From assembly GCF_029223865.1 (NCBI RefSeq), contig NZ_CP119520.1, positions 4,960,001 through 5,024,000 of the forward strand: a stretch of 64,000 nucleotides of DNA. The letters are read 5' to 3'. The stretch comes from Telluria mixta (GTDB lineage: Bacteria; Pseudomonadota; Gammaproteobacteria; Burkholderiales; Burkholderiaceae_D). Position numbers and translations under genes: made by a program. Below, in pieces: positions 44,177-53,600 of this stretch (its first letter is position 1; each line of letters opens with the position of its first letter). The notes beneath the pieces were generated by a model. That model saw only the letters and a program-made list of their open reading frames with translations, made no database searches and was not told the DNA's origin.

Positions 44177-46891
44177 ATGCACCAACCCGGCACAGCCCGC
44201 CCCCAGCAACGCATCCTGTCCATCACCCCGATCGCGGCCGCCTGTGCCGCCCTGTTGTGGGGTGGCGCCGCCGCCGCGCAGGAGACCGGCGACGCCACCG
44301 CGAACACCGTGGTCGTCACCGGCATCCGCGGCAGCATCGAGAGTTCGATGGCCATCAAGCGCGATTCCGATTCCATCGTCGAAGCGATCACGGCCGAGGA
44401 CATCGGCAAGCTGCCGGACGTGTCGATCGCCGAGTCGATCGCGCGCCTGCCGGGCCTCACGGCCCAGCGCGTCGCCGGGCGTGCGCAGGTGATCTCGCTG
44501 CGCGGCCTGTCGCCGGACTTCGCCGGCACCTTGATGAACGGACGCGAACTGGTCAGCACGAGCAACAATCGCGGCGCCGAATACGACCAGTATCCGTCCG
44601 AGCTGATCAACGGCGTCACCGTGTACAAGACGCCGGACGCGTCGCTCGTTGGGCAGGGCCTGTCGGGCACCGTGGACCTGCAGACCGTGCGTCCGCTCGA
44701 CCGCCGCGAGCGCGCGCTGGCGTTCAACGTGCGCGGCGAGCGCAACGGCAACGGCAAGCTGAACGACGAATCGTCGGCCTGGGGCCAGCGCGTCAGCTTC
44801 GCCTACATCGACCAGTTCATGAACAACACGCTGGGTGTCGCCGTCGGCTTCGCGCACCTGAATTCGCCGGGCCAGCAGAAGGAATACAAGGCCTGGTGGT
44901 GGGGCGACCAGAACAACCTGCCGCCGGGGAATGCCGATGTCGTGGCCCTGAAAGGTGCCGAAGTGACAGCGACGTCGCGCAAGCAGGTGCGCGACGGCCT
45001 GATGGCCGTGCTGGACTACAAGCCGTCGCGTGAATTCCGCAGCACCGTCGACCTGTACTACTCGCAGTTCGACCAGACGGAAATCATGCGCGGCATGATG
45101 TGGAACTCGCACCAGTGGAGCGCCGTGACCTATCGCGATCCGCAGATCGAGACGATCGGCAACGTGAAACTGCTGACCGGCGGCACGCTCGTGAATCTGG
45201 AGCCGATCGCCCGCAACGACTACAACACCCGCAAGGACACGCTGGGCGCGCTCGGCTGGAACAACAAGTACCGGACGGGCGAATGGGAATTCATCGGCGA
45301 CCTGTCGTACTCGCAGGCCAGGCGCCACGAGCAGGTGCTGGAGACCTATGCCGGCCTCGGTCCGGCGAATTCGGGCATCACGGACAACAACTTCCAGTTC
45401 AGGATCCCGGTCGAAGACGGCATCCCGAAGTTCACGCCGAGCGTGGATTTCACGAACCCGGCCCTCATCAAGCTCACGGACGTCGGCGGCTGGGGCAAGG
45501 ATGCGGACATGCACCGTCCCAAGGTTGACGACACGCTCGGCTCGTTGAAGGTGTCGGCGAAGCGCAGCCTGACCGGCATGTTCAGCTACGTCGAGGGCGG
45601 CCTGAATTATTCCAAGCGCGACAAGAAGCACACGGACATCAACAACTACTACTTCCTGAAGAATAATCACGCGCCGGTGTCCGTGTCGTCGGACCTGATC
45701 AAGCCGTCCACGTCGCTGTCGTTCGCCGGCATTCCGGCCGTGCTTACGTACGATACGCTGGCCGTGCTGGCCAAGTACTACGACCAGCAGCCGGCCCGCA
45801 GCGCCGACCTGGCGATCCAGAACTGGAGCGTGGAAGAGAAGGTCACCACCGGCTACGCCAAGCTGGGTATCGATACCGATCTCGGTCCCGTCCCCGTGCG
45901 CGGCAACCTGGGCGTGCAGGTGATCGGCGTGAAGCAGGGATCGGATGGCCTGGCGGTGGCGGGCGACACCATCACCCCGCTGCACGGCGGCAGCGACTAC
46001 CGCGACGTGCTGCCCAGCCTGAACCTGAATTTCGACCTGGGCCACTTCGTCGACCGCACCGCGCTGCGCTTCGGGGCCGCGAAGACGGTGGCGCGTCCGC
46101 AGATGCAGGACATGCGCGCCGGCGCGTCCGGCGGCATCAGCGACACGACGCGCGAATGGAGCGGCAGCGGCGGCAATCCGACGCTGGAACCGTGGCGCGC
46201 CCGCGCATTCGACCTGTCGCTCGAAAACTACTTCGCCAAGAGCAGCTATGTCGCCGTCGCCGCGTTTTATAAAAACCTGACCAACTACATCTACAACCAG
46301 CAGACGGCGTACGACTTCACCGGCTTCCCGACGCAGTCGAAGACGGTCCCGATCAGCAATATCGGCACGATGAATCGCCCGGCCAACGGCCAGGGCGGCA
46401 TGGTCAAGGGCCTCGAGCTGTCGGGCTCCCTCGAAGGCGGCCTGCTGTGGCATGCGCTGGACGGCTTCGGCATCCTCGGCAGCTATTCGCTCACGGCGTC
46501 GTCGATCCACCCGAATGGCCCGGGGACGAGCGAGAAGCTGCCGGGCCTGTCGGGCAGCGTGTCGAACGTGACGCTGTTCTACGAAAAGAACGGCTTCTCG
46601 GCGCGCGTGAGCCAGCGCTACCGCTCGGCCTTCCGCGGCGAAGTCACCGGCCTGTTCGCGCTGCGCTCGTTCAGCGAGATCCTGGCCGAGAAGCAGATCG
46701 ACTTCCAGACGGGCTACGCGTTCGAGCAGGGCAGCCTGAAAGGCCTGTCGATCCTGCTGCAGGTGAATAACCTGAACAACTCGCCGTACCAGACGAAGCA
46801 GGGCAGCCCGTTCGCGAGCGGCGCCTATGCGCCCGAGCGCTACACGACCTACGGCCGCCAGGTGCTGCTGGGCCTGAACTACCGCCTGTAA
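44177..46891 (+). CDS. TonB-dependent receptor of the Xanthomonas/Caulobacter carbohydrate type
   Basis: The 904-residue product has a signal peptide ending AAAA-QETG, a plug domain beginning NTVVVTGIRGSIESSMAIKR and continuing IGKLPDVSIAESIARLPGLT, and a C-terminal barrel ending LLGLNYRL with the Leu terminal expected for such receptors. It imports large oligosaccharides across the outer membrane using the TonB-ExbBD system. It leads a locus with GH5, GH30 and GH5-CBM6 enzymes, preceded by three identical operators, and starts after GAGGAGAC. Confidence 0.92.
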   Translation: MHQPGTARPQQRILSITPIAAACAALLWGGAAAAQETGDATANTVVVTGIRGSIESSMAIKRDSDSIVEAITAEDIGKLPDVSIAESIARLPGLTAQRVAGRAQVISLRGLSPDFAGTLMNGRELVSTSNNRGAEYDQYPSELINGVTVYKTPDASLVGQGLSGTVDLQTVRPLDRRERALAFNVRGERNGNGKLNDESSAWGQRVSFAYIDQFMNNTLGVAVGFAHLNSPGQQKEYKAWWWGDQNNLPPGNADVVALKGAEVTATSRKQVRDGLMAVLDYKPSREFRSTVDLYYSQFDQTEIMRGMMWNSHQWSAVTYRDPQIETIGNVKLLTGGTLVNLEPIARNDYNTRKDTLGALGWNNKYRTGEWEFIGDLSYSQARRHEQVLETYAGLGPANSGITDNNFQFRIPVEDGIPKFTPSVDFTNPALIKLTDVGGWGKDADMHRPKVDDTLGSLKVSAKRSLTGMFSYVEGGLNYSKRDKKHTDINNYYFLKNNHAPVSVSSDLIKPSTSLSFAGIPAVLTYDTLAVLAKYYDQQPARSADLAIQNWSVEEKVTTGYAKLGIDTDLGPVPVRGNLGVQVIGVKQGSDGLAVAGDTITPLHGGSDYRDVLPSLNLNFDLGHFVDRTALRFGAAKTVARPQMQDMRAGASGGISDTTREWSGSGGNPTLEPWRARAFDLSLENYFAKSSYVAVAAFYKNLTNYIYNQQTAYDFTGFPTQSKTVPISNIGTMNRPANGQGGMVKGLELSGSLEGGLLWHALDGFGILGSYSLTASSIHPNGPGTSEKLPGLSGSVSNVTLFYEKNGFSARVSQRYRSAFRGEVTGLFALRSFSEILAEKQIDFQTGYAFEQGSLKGLSILLQVNNLNNSPYQTKQGSPFASGAYAPERYTTYGRQVLLGLNYRL

Positions 46892-46901
46892 GGAGACGGC
46901 G

Positions 46902-48289
46902 ATGCGACTCACGATGGCGGCGCTGGCCGCACTCGTCCTGTGCGCCGGTTGCGGCGGCTCTGGCGGCGGCACGGCCATGCCGCCGACGCAGGCGCCGGCC
47001 CCTGTGACCGTCACGCCGCCGCCGACGGCGCACCCGGTCGAGCCGGGGCCAGCGGTGCCGATCACGCATGCGGCACAGATGATCCACGCCCAGGGCGCGA
47101 AGTGGGTGACGGCCGACGGCGCCGAAATCCACCTGAAGGGCGCGAATATCGGCAACTGGCTCATCAACGAATTCTGATGATGGGGCAGGGCTCGAACGGC
47201 GTCGACACGCAATGCAGGCTGGAGGCGGTCCTCGACAAGCGTTTCGGCTACGCGGAGCGCGACCGCCTGTTCAAGCTGTTCCGCGACAACTGGATGCAGC
47301 CGGCCGACTGGGACCAGCTCGCGCGCTTCGGCGTGAACGTGGTGCGCCTGCCGTTCATCCACACGCTGGTAGAAGACGAACAGCATCCCGGCACGCTGCG
47401 TGCCGACGCCTGGCATTACCTGGACGATGCGATCGCCCAAGCGGAGCGGCGCGGCATCTACGTGATCCTCGACCTGCACGGCGCCGCCGGCGGCCAGGCC
47501 GGGGAGAAGGAACAGCACGACGGGTGCACCGGTCCCGCCGGACTGTGGACCACGCCGGCCTACCAGGACCGCACCGTGTGGCTGTGGCAGCAGGTGGCGG
47601 CGCGCTACAAGGACCGCCCGTCGGTGGCCGGCTACAGCCTGCTGAACGAGCCTTGGGGCACCGATCCGGCCACGCTCGCCGCCTTCATCGGGAAGCTGTA
47701 CACGGCGGTGCGCGCCGTGGACCCGAACCACGTCGCCATCCTGCCGGGCCACAGCAGCGGCATCGGCGCGTACGGCGACCCGGCCGCGAAGGGCATGACG
47801 AATGTCGCGTTCGAGATGCACTTCTATCCGGGCCTGTTCGGCTGGGGGTCGATCGGCCCGGCCGTGCACCGCGACTGGCTGCTCTGCAATGCGGCGAAGA
47901 CGACCGGCGTGTGCGAATGGGACAAGCGCATCCAGGGCCTCAAGACGCCGTTCCTCGTCGGCGAGACGCAGCCGTGGGCGAGCATGGGCCTGGAAACGGG
48001 CGCACAGGTGACGCGCGCCACCTTCGACACGTACGCGAAGCTCGGCTGGGCCACGACCGTCTGGGCCTACAAGTACGCCAGCAACGCGGGCGGGCACGGC
48101 ACGGGGACGTGGGGCATGGTCACCAACGCGGCGGGCGAGACGATCCCCGCGCTCGACTTCAACACGGCGGCGCTGGCCGACATCGAGAGCCTGTTCAAGC
48201 GGTACGGCAGCGTGCGCTACGAGCCGCACCAGCCGCTGCGCGACTGGATGACCAGCTCCAACGCCCCCGATCCGTTCGCGGGCCTGTAA
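46902..48289 (+). pseudogene. GH5-family glucanase lipoprotein with a single-base frameshift
   Basis: The first 91 codons encode a lipoprotein signal (lipobox LCAGC), a proline-rich linker and the start of a GH5 catalytic domain (LKGANIGNWLINEF), then a stop at 47175-47177. In the next frame the domain continues without a break to 48289, including GVNVVRLPF, LDLHGAAGGQ, NEPWG (acid/base Glu) and LVGETQPW (nucleophile Glu). The paralogue at 49817-51904 has TGG ATG at the break where this gene has TG ATG, so one G has been lost between 47174 and 47178. It is either a real loss of function or a base-calling error. Confidence 0.8.
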
Positions 48290-48308
48290 CGACAACGAGG
48301 AGACCATC

Positions 48309-49754
48309 GTGACCACGAGACGAACCATGATCCGCCTGGCGTGCGTCGCCGCCGCCCTGTTGCCCGGCATCGTACGGGCGAATGCGGCGGACCAGCCCTG
48401 GCAGCTGTACACGACTGCGCAGGGCGGCCAGCCCTTCGCGGCGCAACGGCTCGACGCGCCGCGTGCCGCAAGCCAGCCGCTGGAGACGGAGACCGCCGTC
48501 TTCGTCGACACCGGGCACCGCTACCAGGAAGTATTCGGCTTCGGCGGCGCCATCACCGACGCCGCCGCCGAGACGTATGCGAAGCTCAGGCCGGACGCGC
48601 AGCAGGCGTTCCTGAAAGCCTACCTCGACCCGCGCGAGGGCCTGGGCTACACGATCCTCCGCACGACAATCCACAGCTCGGATTTTTCCAGCGGCAGCTA
48701 CACGTACGTGAAGGACGGCGACCGTGCGCTGGCATCGTTCGACATCGGCCACGATCGCCGCTACCGCCTGCCGCTGCTGCACCGGGCGCTGGACGCGGGC
48801 AAGGCCTACGGCGCGCAAATGCGCGTGTTCGCGAGTCCGTGGAGCGCGCCCGCGTGGATGAAGACGAACGGCTCCATGCTGGGCGGCGGTAGCCTGCTGC
48901 CCGAGTACGCCGACACGTGGGCGCAGTACATCGTCAAGTTCGTCCAGGCGTACGAGAAGGAGGGCATCCCGTTGTGGGGCCTGTCGGTGCAGAACGAACC
49001 GATGGCGAAGCAGACCTGGGAATCGATGATCTTCTCGGCCGAGGACGAGACGCGCTTCCTCGGCGACCACCTGGGGCCCGCGCTGAAGGCGGCCGGGCTG
49101 GGCGACAAGAAGGTCATCGTCTGGGACCACAACCGCGACCTGCTGCCGCAGCGCGCCGCGCATATCCTGAACGATCCGAAAGCGCGGCCGTACGTGTGGG
49201 GTGTCGGCTACCACTGGTACGAGACGTGGGCCAAGGGCGAGCCGATGCACCGCAACCTGGCTGCCGTCCACGAAGCGTGGCCCGACGTGCCCTTCCTGCT
49301 GACCGAGTCCTCGATCGAGAAGTTCGACCCGGGCCAGGTGCAGAGCTGGGCGAACGGCGAACGCTATGGCAGCGAGATCATCGCCGACCTGGCCGCCGGT
49401 TCGAGCGGCTGGGTCGACTGGAACATGCTGCTCGACAGCCGCGGCGGCCCGAACCACGTCGGCAACTACTGCTTCGCGCTGCTGCACGCCGGCGACGACG
49501 GCCGGCTCGTGTTCACGCCGGGGTATGCCTACATGGGGCACTTCTCGCGCTGGATCCGCCCCGGCGCGCGCCGCGTCGGCGCGGCCGCGAGCCGCAGCAC
49601 CCTGCAGACGGTCGCGTTCCGCAACGGCGACGGCCGGCTCGCGGTCGTCGTCATGAACAGGACGGATCAGCCGCAGCGCTACCGTCTCGTCGTCGACCGC
49701 ATGGAAACGGCGGTCGACATTCCCGCGCACGCGATCCAGACCGTCGTGCGCTGA
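48309..49754 (+). CDS. GH30 family glycoside hydrolase (probable endo-beta-1,6-glucanase or glucosylceramidase type)
   Basis: A 481-residue exported protein: a signal peptide ending ANA, then a GH30 (beta/alpha)8 barrel with a beta-sandwich. Signatures are GFGGAITDAAAETY at the N-terminus, ASPWSAPAWMKTNG, WGLSVQNEPM with the acid/base Glu, and LLTESSIEKF with the nucleophile Glu. GH30_3 enzymes cleave beta-1,6-glucan; other GH30 members act on xylan or ceramides, so substrate is inference. It starts at GTG 48309 after GAGGAGACC, 19 bp after the GH5 stop. Confidence 0.88.
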   Translation: MTTRRTMIRLACVAAALLPGIVRANAADQPWQLYTTAQGGQPFAAQRLDAPRAASQPLETETAVFVDTGHRYQEVFGFGGAITDAAAETYAKLRPDAQQAFLKAYLDPREGLGYTILRTTIHSSDFSSGSYTYVKDGDRALASFDIGHDRRYRLPLLHRALDAGKAYGAQMRVFASPWSAPAWMKTNGSMLGGGSLLPEYADTWAQYIVKFVQAYEKEGIPLWGLSVQNEPMAKQTWESMIFSAEDETRFLGDHLGPALKAAGLGDKKVIVWDHNRDLLPQRAAHILNDPKARPYVWGVGYHWYETWAKGEPMHRNLAAVHEAWPDVPFLLTESSIEKFDPGQVQSWANGERYGSEIIADLAAGSSGWVDWNMLLDSRGGPNHVGNYCFALLHAGDDGRLVFTPGYAYMGHFSRWIRPGARRVGAAASRSTLQTVAFRNGDGRLAVVVMNRTDQPQRYRLVVDRMETAVDIPAHAIQTVVR

Positions 49755-49767
49755 AAGGAGGTGATCC
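49754..49767 (+). promoter_or_regulatory. Extended anti-16S-like sequence in the GH30-GH5 spacer
   Basis: AAAGGAGGTGATCC is perfectly complementary to the conserved 3' end of 16S rRNA over 14 nt, far more than a normal ribosome-binding site. It lies 50 bp before the real start codon, so it is not positioned to serve the next gene directly. A GTG inside it (49761) opens a 19-codon frame that ends in TGA at 49818, overlapping the TTG start of the next gene. Confidence 0.5.
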
Positions 49768-49816
49768 GGTACTGCCCGCAGTTCAATCGCTCGACCATTA
49801 CAACAAGGAGACCCAA

Positions 49817-51904
49817 TTGAATCGCAACCTCGTTCCAACCACGCGCCGGGCCGCGGCCCTGCTGGCGCTGGCCGGCGGCCTGCTCGCCGCCTCGGCGCAG
49901 GCGCAGACGGCCTTGCCCGGCACGGTCCAGGCGGAGACGTACGCCGGCATGTCGGGCGTCGTCATCGAACCGACGGCGGACACCGGCGGCGGCAGCGACG
50001 TCGGCTACATCGACACCGGCGACTGGATGAGCTATTCCGTCAATCCTTCCTCGTCCGGCTGGTACACGGTGTCGTACCGCATCGCCACGACCGGCACGAC
50101 CGGACAGGTCGTGCTGAGCCAGAACGGCCAGGACATGGGCCCGACGATCGCGCTGCCGAACACGGGCGGCTGGCAGAACTGGCAGACCGTTACCACCCGC
50201 GTGTTCCTGTCGGCCGGGCCGCAGTCGATCGCCGTATATGCCAAGGGCGGCGGTTTCAACCTGAACTGGATCGGCTTCGCGAAGGAGGCGGTGGGATCGC
50301 TACCCATGGTGCACCAGAGCGGCAAGTATTGGGTCGACGCGAACGGCAAGCGCCTGAACCTGCGCGGGACCAATCTGGGCAACTGGCTGGCGATGGAATT
50401 CTGGATGCTGGGCTCCTCGATCAGTACGTCGAACGGCGCGGTGCCGGACCAGTGCACGCTGGAGAACACGCTGACATCCCGCTTCGGCGCCACGGAAAAG
50501 GAACGCCTGATGGGCGTGTGGCGCGACAACTGGATCACGACGCGCGACTTCGACCAGATGGCGGCGATGGGCATGAACGTGGTGCGCGTGCCGTTCCTGT
50601 ACAACGTCGTCGAAAACGAGGCGGTACCGTACTCGCTGCGCGCGGACGCGTGGAAATACCTGGACTTCGCCATCGACGAGGCGGAAAAGCGCGGCATGTA
50701 CGTGATCCTCGACCTGCACGGCGCCGTCGGCGGCCAGGCGGCGTCGAGCGAGCAGCACGACGGCTGCGTGGGGCCGGCGGCCATGTGGACCAATTCCACC
50801 TACCAGGACCGCACCAAGTGGCTGTGGGACATGATCGCCTCGCGCTACAAGGACCGCGGCGCCGTGCTGGCCTACGACCTGCTGAATGAACCGTGGGGCA
50901 CCGACGCGACCACGCTCGCGAATTTCGCGTACCAGCTGGCCGCCGTCGTGCGCAACAAGGATCCGAACCACGTGATCCTGCTGCCGGGCCATAACAGCGG
51001 CATCGACGCCTACGGCAACCCGGCGTCGCACGGCCTGTCCAACGCCGCGTTCTGGATGCATTTCTATCCGGGCCTGTGGGGCTGGAACGAGGTCTCGGGC
51101 GCGACGGCGCAGGCGAACATGTACCAGAACTGGCTGCACTGCGCGACCGGCGACTCGCGCGAAGTCTGCCCGTGGGACGCCAAGCTGACGGCGCTGAACA
51201 CGCCGTTCCTCGTCGGCGAGTTCCAGCCGTGGACGCTGGTGGGCAGCTACGGCGGGCAGAACACGCGCAAGGCCTTCGACGTGTTCAACTCGCTGGGCTG
51301 GGCCGGCACGAGCTGGGCGTACAAGAACACGTCGACGGGCGGTTCCAGCGGCGCCACGTCGGGCTGGGGCTGGGGACTCGTGACCAACAGCGCGAGCGGC
51401 GGCACGTACGGCGGCCTGAACGTCAGCACGGCCAGCAATACCCAGGTCGAGGCCTACTTCAAGGCTTTCGGGTCGCAACCGCTCGTGCGCAACGCCGACA
51501 TCACGTACTGGATGAACTGGCAACCCACCGTCGGCCAGCGCATCGAGGCCGAGATGTTCCAGTACCACGCGGGCATGCAGGTCGAGACGACGACGGACAC
51601 GGGCGGCGGCTTCAACGTCGGCCACACGGACAACAACGACTGGATGAGCTACCCGGTCAACGTCCCGACCTCCGGCGCGTACACGGTGCAGTTCCGCGTG
51701 GCGTCGGCCAACACCGGCGGCCAGCTCGCCTTCAAGAAGGACGCGACGGAACTGGCCGTCGTCACGGTGCCCAATACGGGCGGGTGGCAGAACTGGACCA
51801 CGGTCAGTGCGACCGTGAACCTGACGGCCGGCCAGCAGAACCTGACGATTTTCTCGAAGGTCGGCGGGTGGAACATGAACTGGTGGCAGCTCACGAAGCA
51901 GTGA
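49817..51904 (+). CDS. CBM6-GH5-CBM6 secreted glucanase
   Basis: The 695-residue protein begins at a TTG with AAGGAG six nt upstream; a signal peptide ends SAQAQT. A CBM6-type module (about 33-155), a GH5 catalytic domain (about 165-560; NLRGTNLGNWLAMEFWML, NEPWG acid/base Glu, LVGEFQPW nucleophile Glu) and a second CBM6 module (about 575-695) follow. The two CBMs share DTGGG...DWMSY and PNTGGWQNW. The NLGNWL start resembles the GH5_9 exo-beta-1,3-glucanase group. It is paralogous to the frameshifted GH5 at 46902-48289 and probably supplies the extracellular attack on beta-glucan. Confidence 0.88.
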   Translation: MNRNLVPTTRRAAALLALAGGLLAASAQAQTALPGTVQAETYAGMSGVVIEPTADTGGGSDVGYIDTGDWMSYSVNPSSSGWYTVSYRIATTGTTGQVVLSQNGQDMGPTIALPNTGGWQNWQTVTTRVFLSAGPQSIAVYAKGGGFNLNWIGFAKEAVGSLPMVHQSGKYWVDANGKRLNLRGTNLGNWLAMEFWMLGSSISTSNGAVPDQCTLENTLTSRFGATEKERLMGVWRDNWITTRDFDQMAAMGMNVVRVPFLYNVVENEAVPYSLRADAWKYLDFAIDEAEKRGMYVILDLHGAVGGQAASSEQHDGCVGPAAMWTNSTYQDRTKWLWDMIASRYKDRGAVLAYDLLNEPWGTDATTLANFAYQLAAVVRNKDPNHVILLPGHNSGIDAYGNPASHGLSNAAFWMHFYPGLWGWNEVSGATAQANMYQNWLHCATGDSREVCPWDAKLTALNTPFLVGEFQPWTLVGSYGGQNTRKAFDVFNSLGWAGTSWAYKNTSTGGSSGATSGWGWGLVTNSASGGTYGGLNVSTASNTQVEAYFKAFGSQPLVRNADITYWMNWQPTVGQRIEAEMFQYHAGMQVETTTDTGGGFNVGHTDNNDWMSYPVNVPTSGAYTVQFRVASANTGGQLAFKKDATELAVVTVPNTGGWQNWTTVSATVNLTAGQQNLTIFSKVGGWNMNWWQLTKQ

Positions 51905-51974
51905 TGCGTGTGATGTTGTTTGCATGTAACAAAAAGTAGTTCCAACGGGAAATAATGCGTGACGCGATGCTAAG

Positions 51975-53588
51975 ATGGACACCTGCCCATTCGCGACCAT
52001 GCACATCTTTAACTTCCTCCTGTTGGCCGGTGCCGTGGCGGCGCTGTTCCCGGCATCCGTTGCCTGGACGCGCCGCCACGCCCCCGGTGCGCCGGCGCTG
52101 CTGGCCATGCAGCTCAGCGCCGCCTGGTGGCTGGCCTGCTACGCGCTGCCGTTCGCGCGCCTGTGGCCGGACGAAGGCATGTTCCTGCGGATGCGCGTCA
52201 TCTTCCCCGCCGTCGTCAGCATCGCGCCGCTTACGCTGATCTTCGTGCTGAGCTACACCCGCGGCACGAACACATGGCGCCCGTCGCGACTCCTGGCGCT
52301 GGCGATCGTGCCTGCCGTCGTACTCGCGGTCGCGTTGTCGCCGCTGCACGACCTGTGCTTCGGCACCTGGCGCGGTGTGGCAACGGACAGCATTTTCCAG
52401 ATGGGCCCGCTGTTCTGGGTCCATTCGTTGTACAGCTATGTGTTGGTCGGAAAAGCCGTGCTTGCGCTGGTCGCCGCGTATGCGCAGGGATCGACGTACG
52501 TCCGGCGCCAGACGCGCATCCTGCTGGGCGCACTCATCGTCCCGATCATCTGCAACGTGACGTTCATCGCGGGCGTGTCGCCGCCGGATCTCGATCCCAC
52601 CCCGATCGGCCTGGTCGTGAGCGGCATCCTTGTCTCGCTGGCCATCTTCCGCCGCGGCCTGTTCGATCTCGTCGCCGTGGCACGTCAGAAAATCGGGTCG
52701 GCGATCACCGACGGCTTCATCGTGATCGATGCGCAGCGGCGTATCGTCGAAAGCAATGCCGCGATCCGGCGAATTTTCGAAATCGGCCAGCCGGTCAAGC
52801 CGGGCCGGTTGCTCGGCGAACAACTGGCCGAGCTGGATGAATACGTGGCCCGTCCCGGCAATACCCCGACGACGACGGAATTCGTGCATGGCGGTACGCG
52901 GCATCTCGAACTGCGCACGTTTGCCATCTGCGATGACGACGGCAACACGATCGGCGCCGTCCTGATCGTGCGCGACGTCACGGAAGCCAGGAGGACGTCG
53001 CTCGCCCTCGAGCAGGCAAACGCGCAGCTCAAGGCGCAACTGGACACCATCCAGTCCATGCAGGCGCAGTTGCAGGAGCAGGTCATCCGCGATCCTCTGA
53101 CGGGGCTGTACAACCGCCTCTACCTGACGGACGCGCTGGCACGCGAATTGACGTGCAGTGCGCGGACCCAGGGATCGTTCGCCGTCGTCATGATCGATGT
53201 CGACCATTTCAAGTCGGTCAACGACGTTTATGGCCACGCGCTCGGCGACGCGATCCTGCGGGCGCTCGGTGGACTGCTCCGGCAACAGGTCAGGCCGACC
53301 GATTCCCCATGCCGGTATGGCGGCGAAGAGTTCGTCGTCATCATGCGCGACGTGACGCTGGAGCTGGCTGTCGAACGCATCAACGAATTGCGCGTTGCAT
53401 TTGCGGCGCTGCGGTTTGCGTCCAACGGCCTCGACGTCAGCCGGACGTTCTCGGCGGGCGTCGCGCTGTTTCCGCTGCACGGTCGCGACGAAGCATCGCT
53501 GCTTGCGGCGGCCGACGCGGCGCTGTATGCCGCCAAGGCGGCCGGCAGGAATCAGGTATGCCAGGCGGCCGTGCACGTCGAGTCGTGA
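51975..53588 (+). CDS. Membrane diguanylate cyclase with 7TM, PAS and GGDEF domains
   Basis: The protein has seven hydrophobic helices (about 10-225, of the histidine-kinase N-terminal 7TM type), a PAS domain (about 230-345; DGFIVIDAQRRIVESN), a coiled coil and a GGDEF domain (about 375-530). The active site is intact (RYGGEEFVVIM) and the I-site RPTD stands five residues before it. It should synthesise c-di-GMP in response to a membrane-sensed ligand. ATG 51999 is an alternative start; neither has a clear ribosome-binding site. It follows the polysaccharide locus by 70 bp and may be independent. Confidence 0.85.
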   Translation: MDTCPFATMHIFNFLLLAGAVAALFPASVAWTRRHAPGAPALLAMQLSAAWWLACYALPFARLWPDEGMFLRMRVIFPAVVSIAPLTLIFVLSYTRGTNTWRPSRLLALAIVPAVVLAVALSPLHDLCFGTWRGVATDSIFQMGPLFWVHSLYSYVLVGKAVLALVAAYAQGSTYVRRQTRILLGALIVPIICNVTFIAGVSPPDLDPTPIGLVVSGILVSLAIFRRGLFDLVAVARQKIGSAITDGFIVIDAQRRIVESNAAIRRIFEIGQPVKPGRLLGEQLAELDEYVARPGNTPTTTEFVHGGTRHLELRTFAICDDDGNTIGAVLIVRDVTEARRTSLALEQANAQLKAQLDTIQSMQAQLQEQVIRDPLTGLYNRLYLTDALARELTCSARTQGSFAVVMIDVDHFKSVNDVYGHALGDAILRALGGLLRQQVRPTDSPCRYGGEEFVVIMRDVTLELAVERINELRVAFAALRFASNGLDVSRTFSAGVALFPLHGRDEASLLAAADAALYAAKAAGRNQVCQAAVHVES

Positions 53589-53600
53589 TTTCTCGGCACC

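Noticed and set aside
44156..48511. A 1451-codon open frame on the minus strand opposite the TonB receptor and GH5/GH30 genes
   Set aside because: It is a GC-rich antisense frame, Arg/His/Ala-rich without domains; the plus strand has full-length, motif-bearing proteins with signal peptides.
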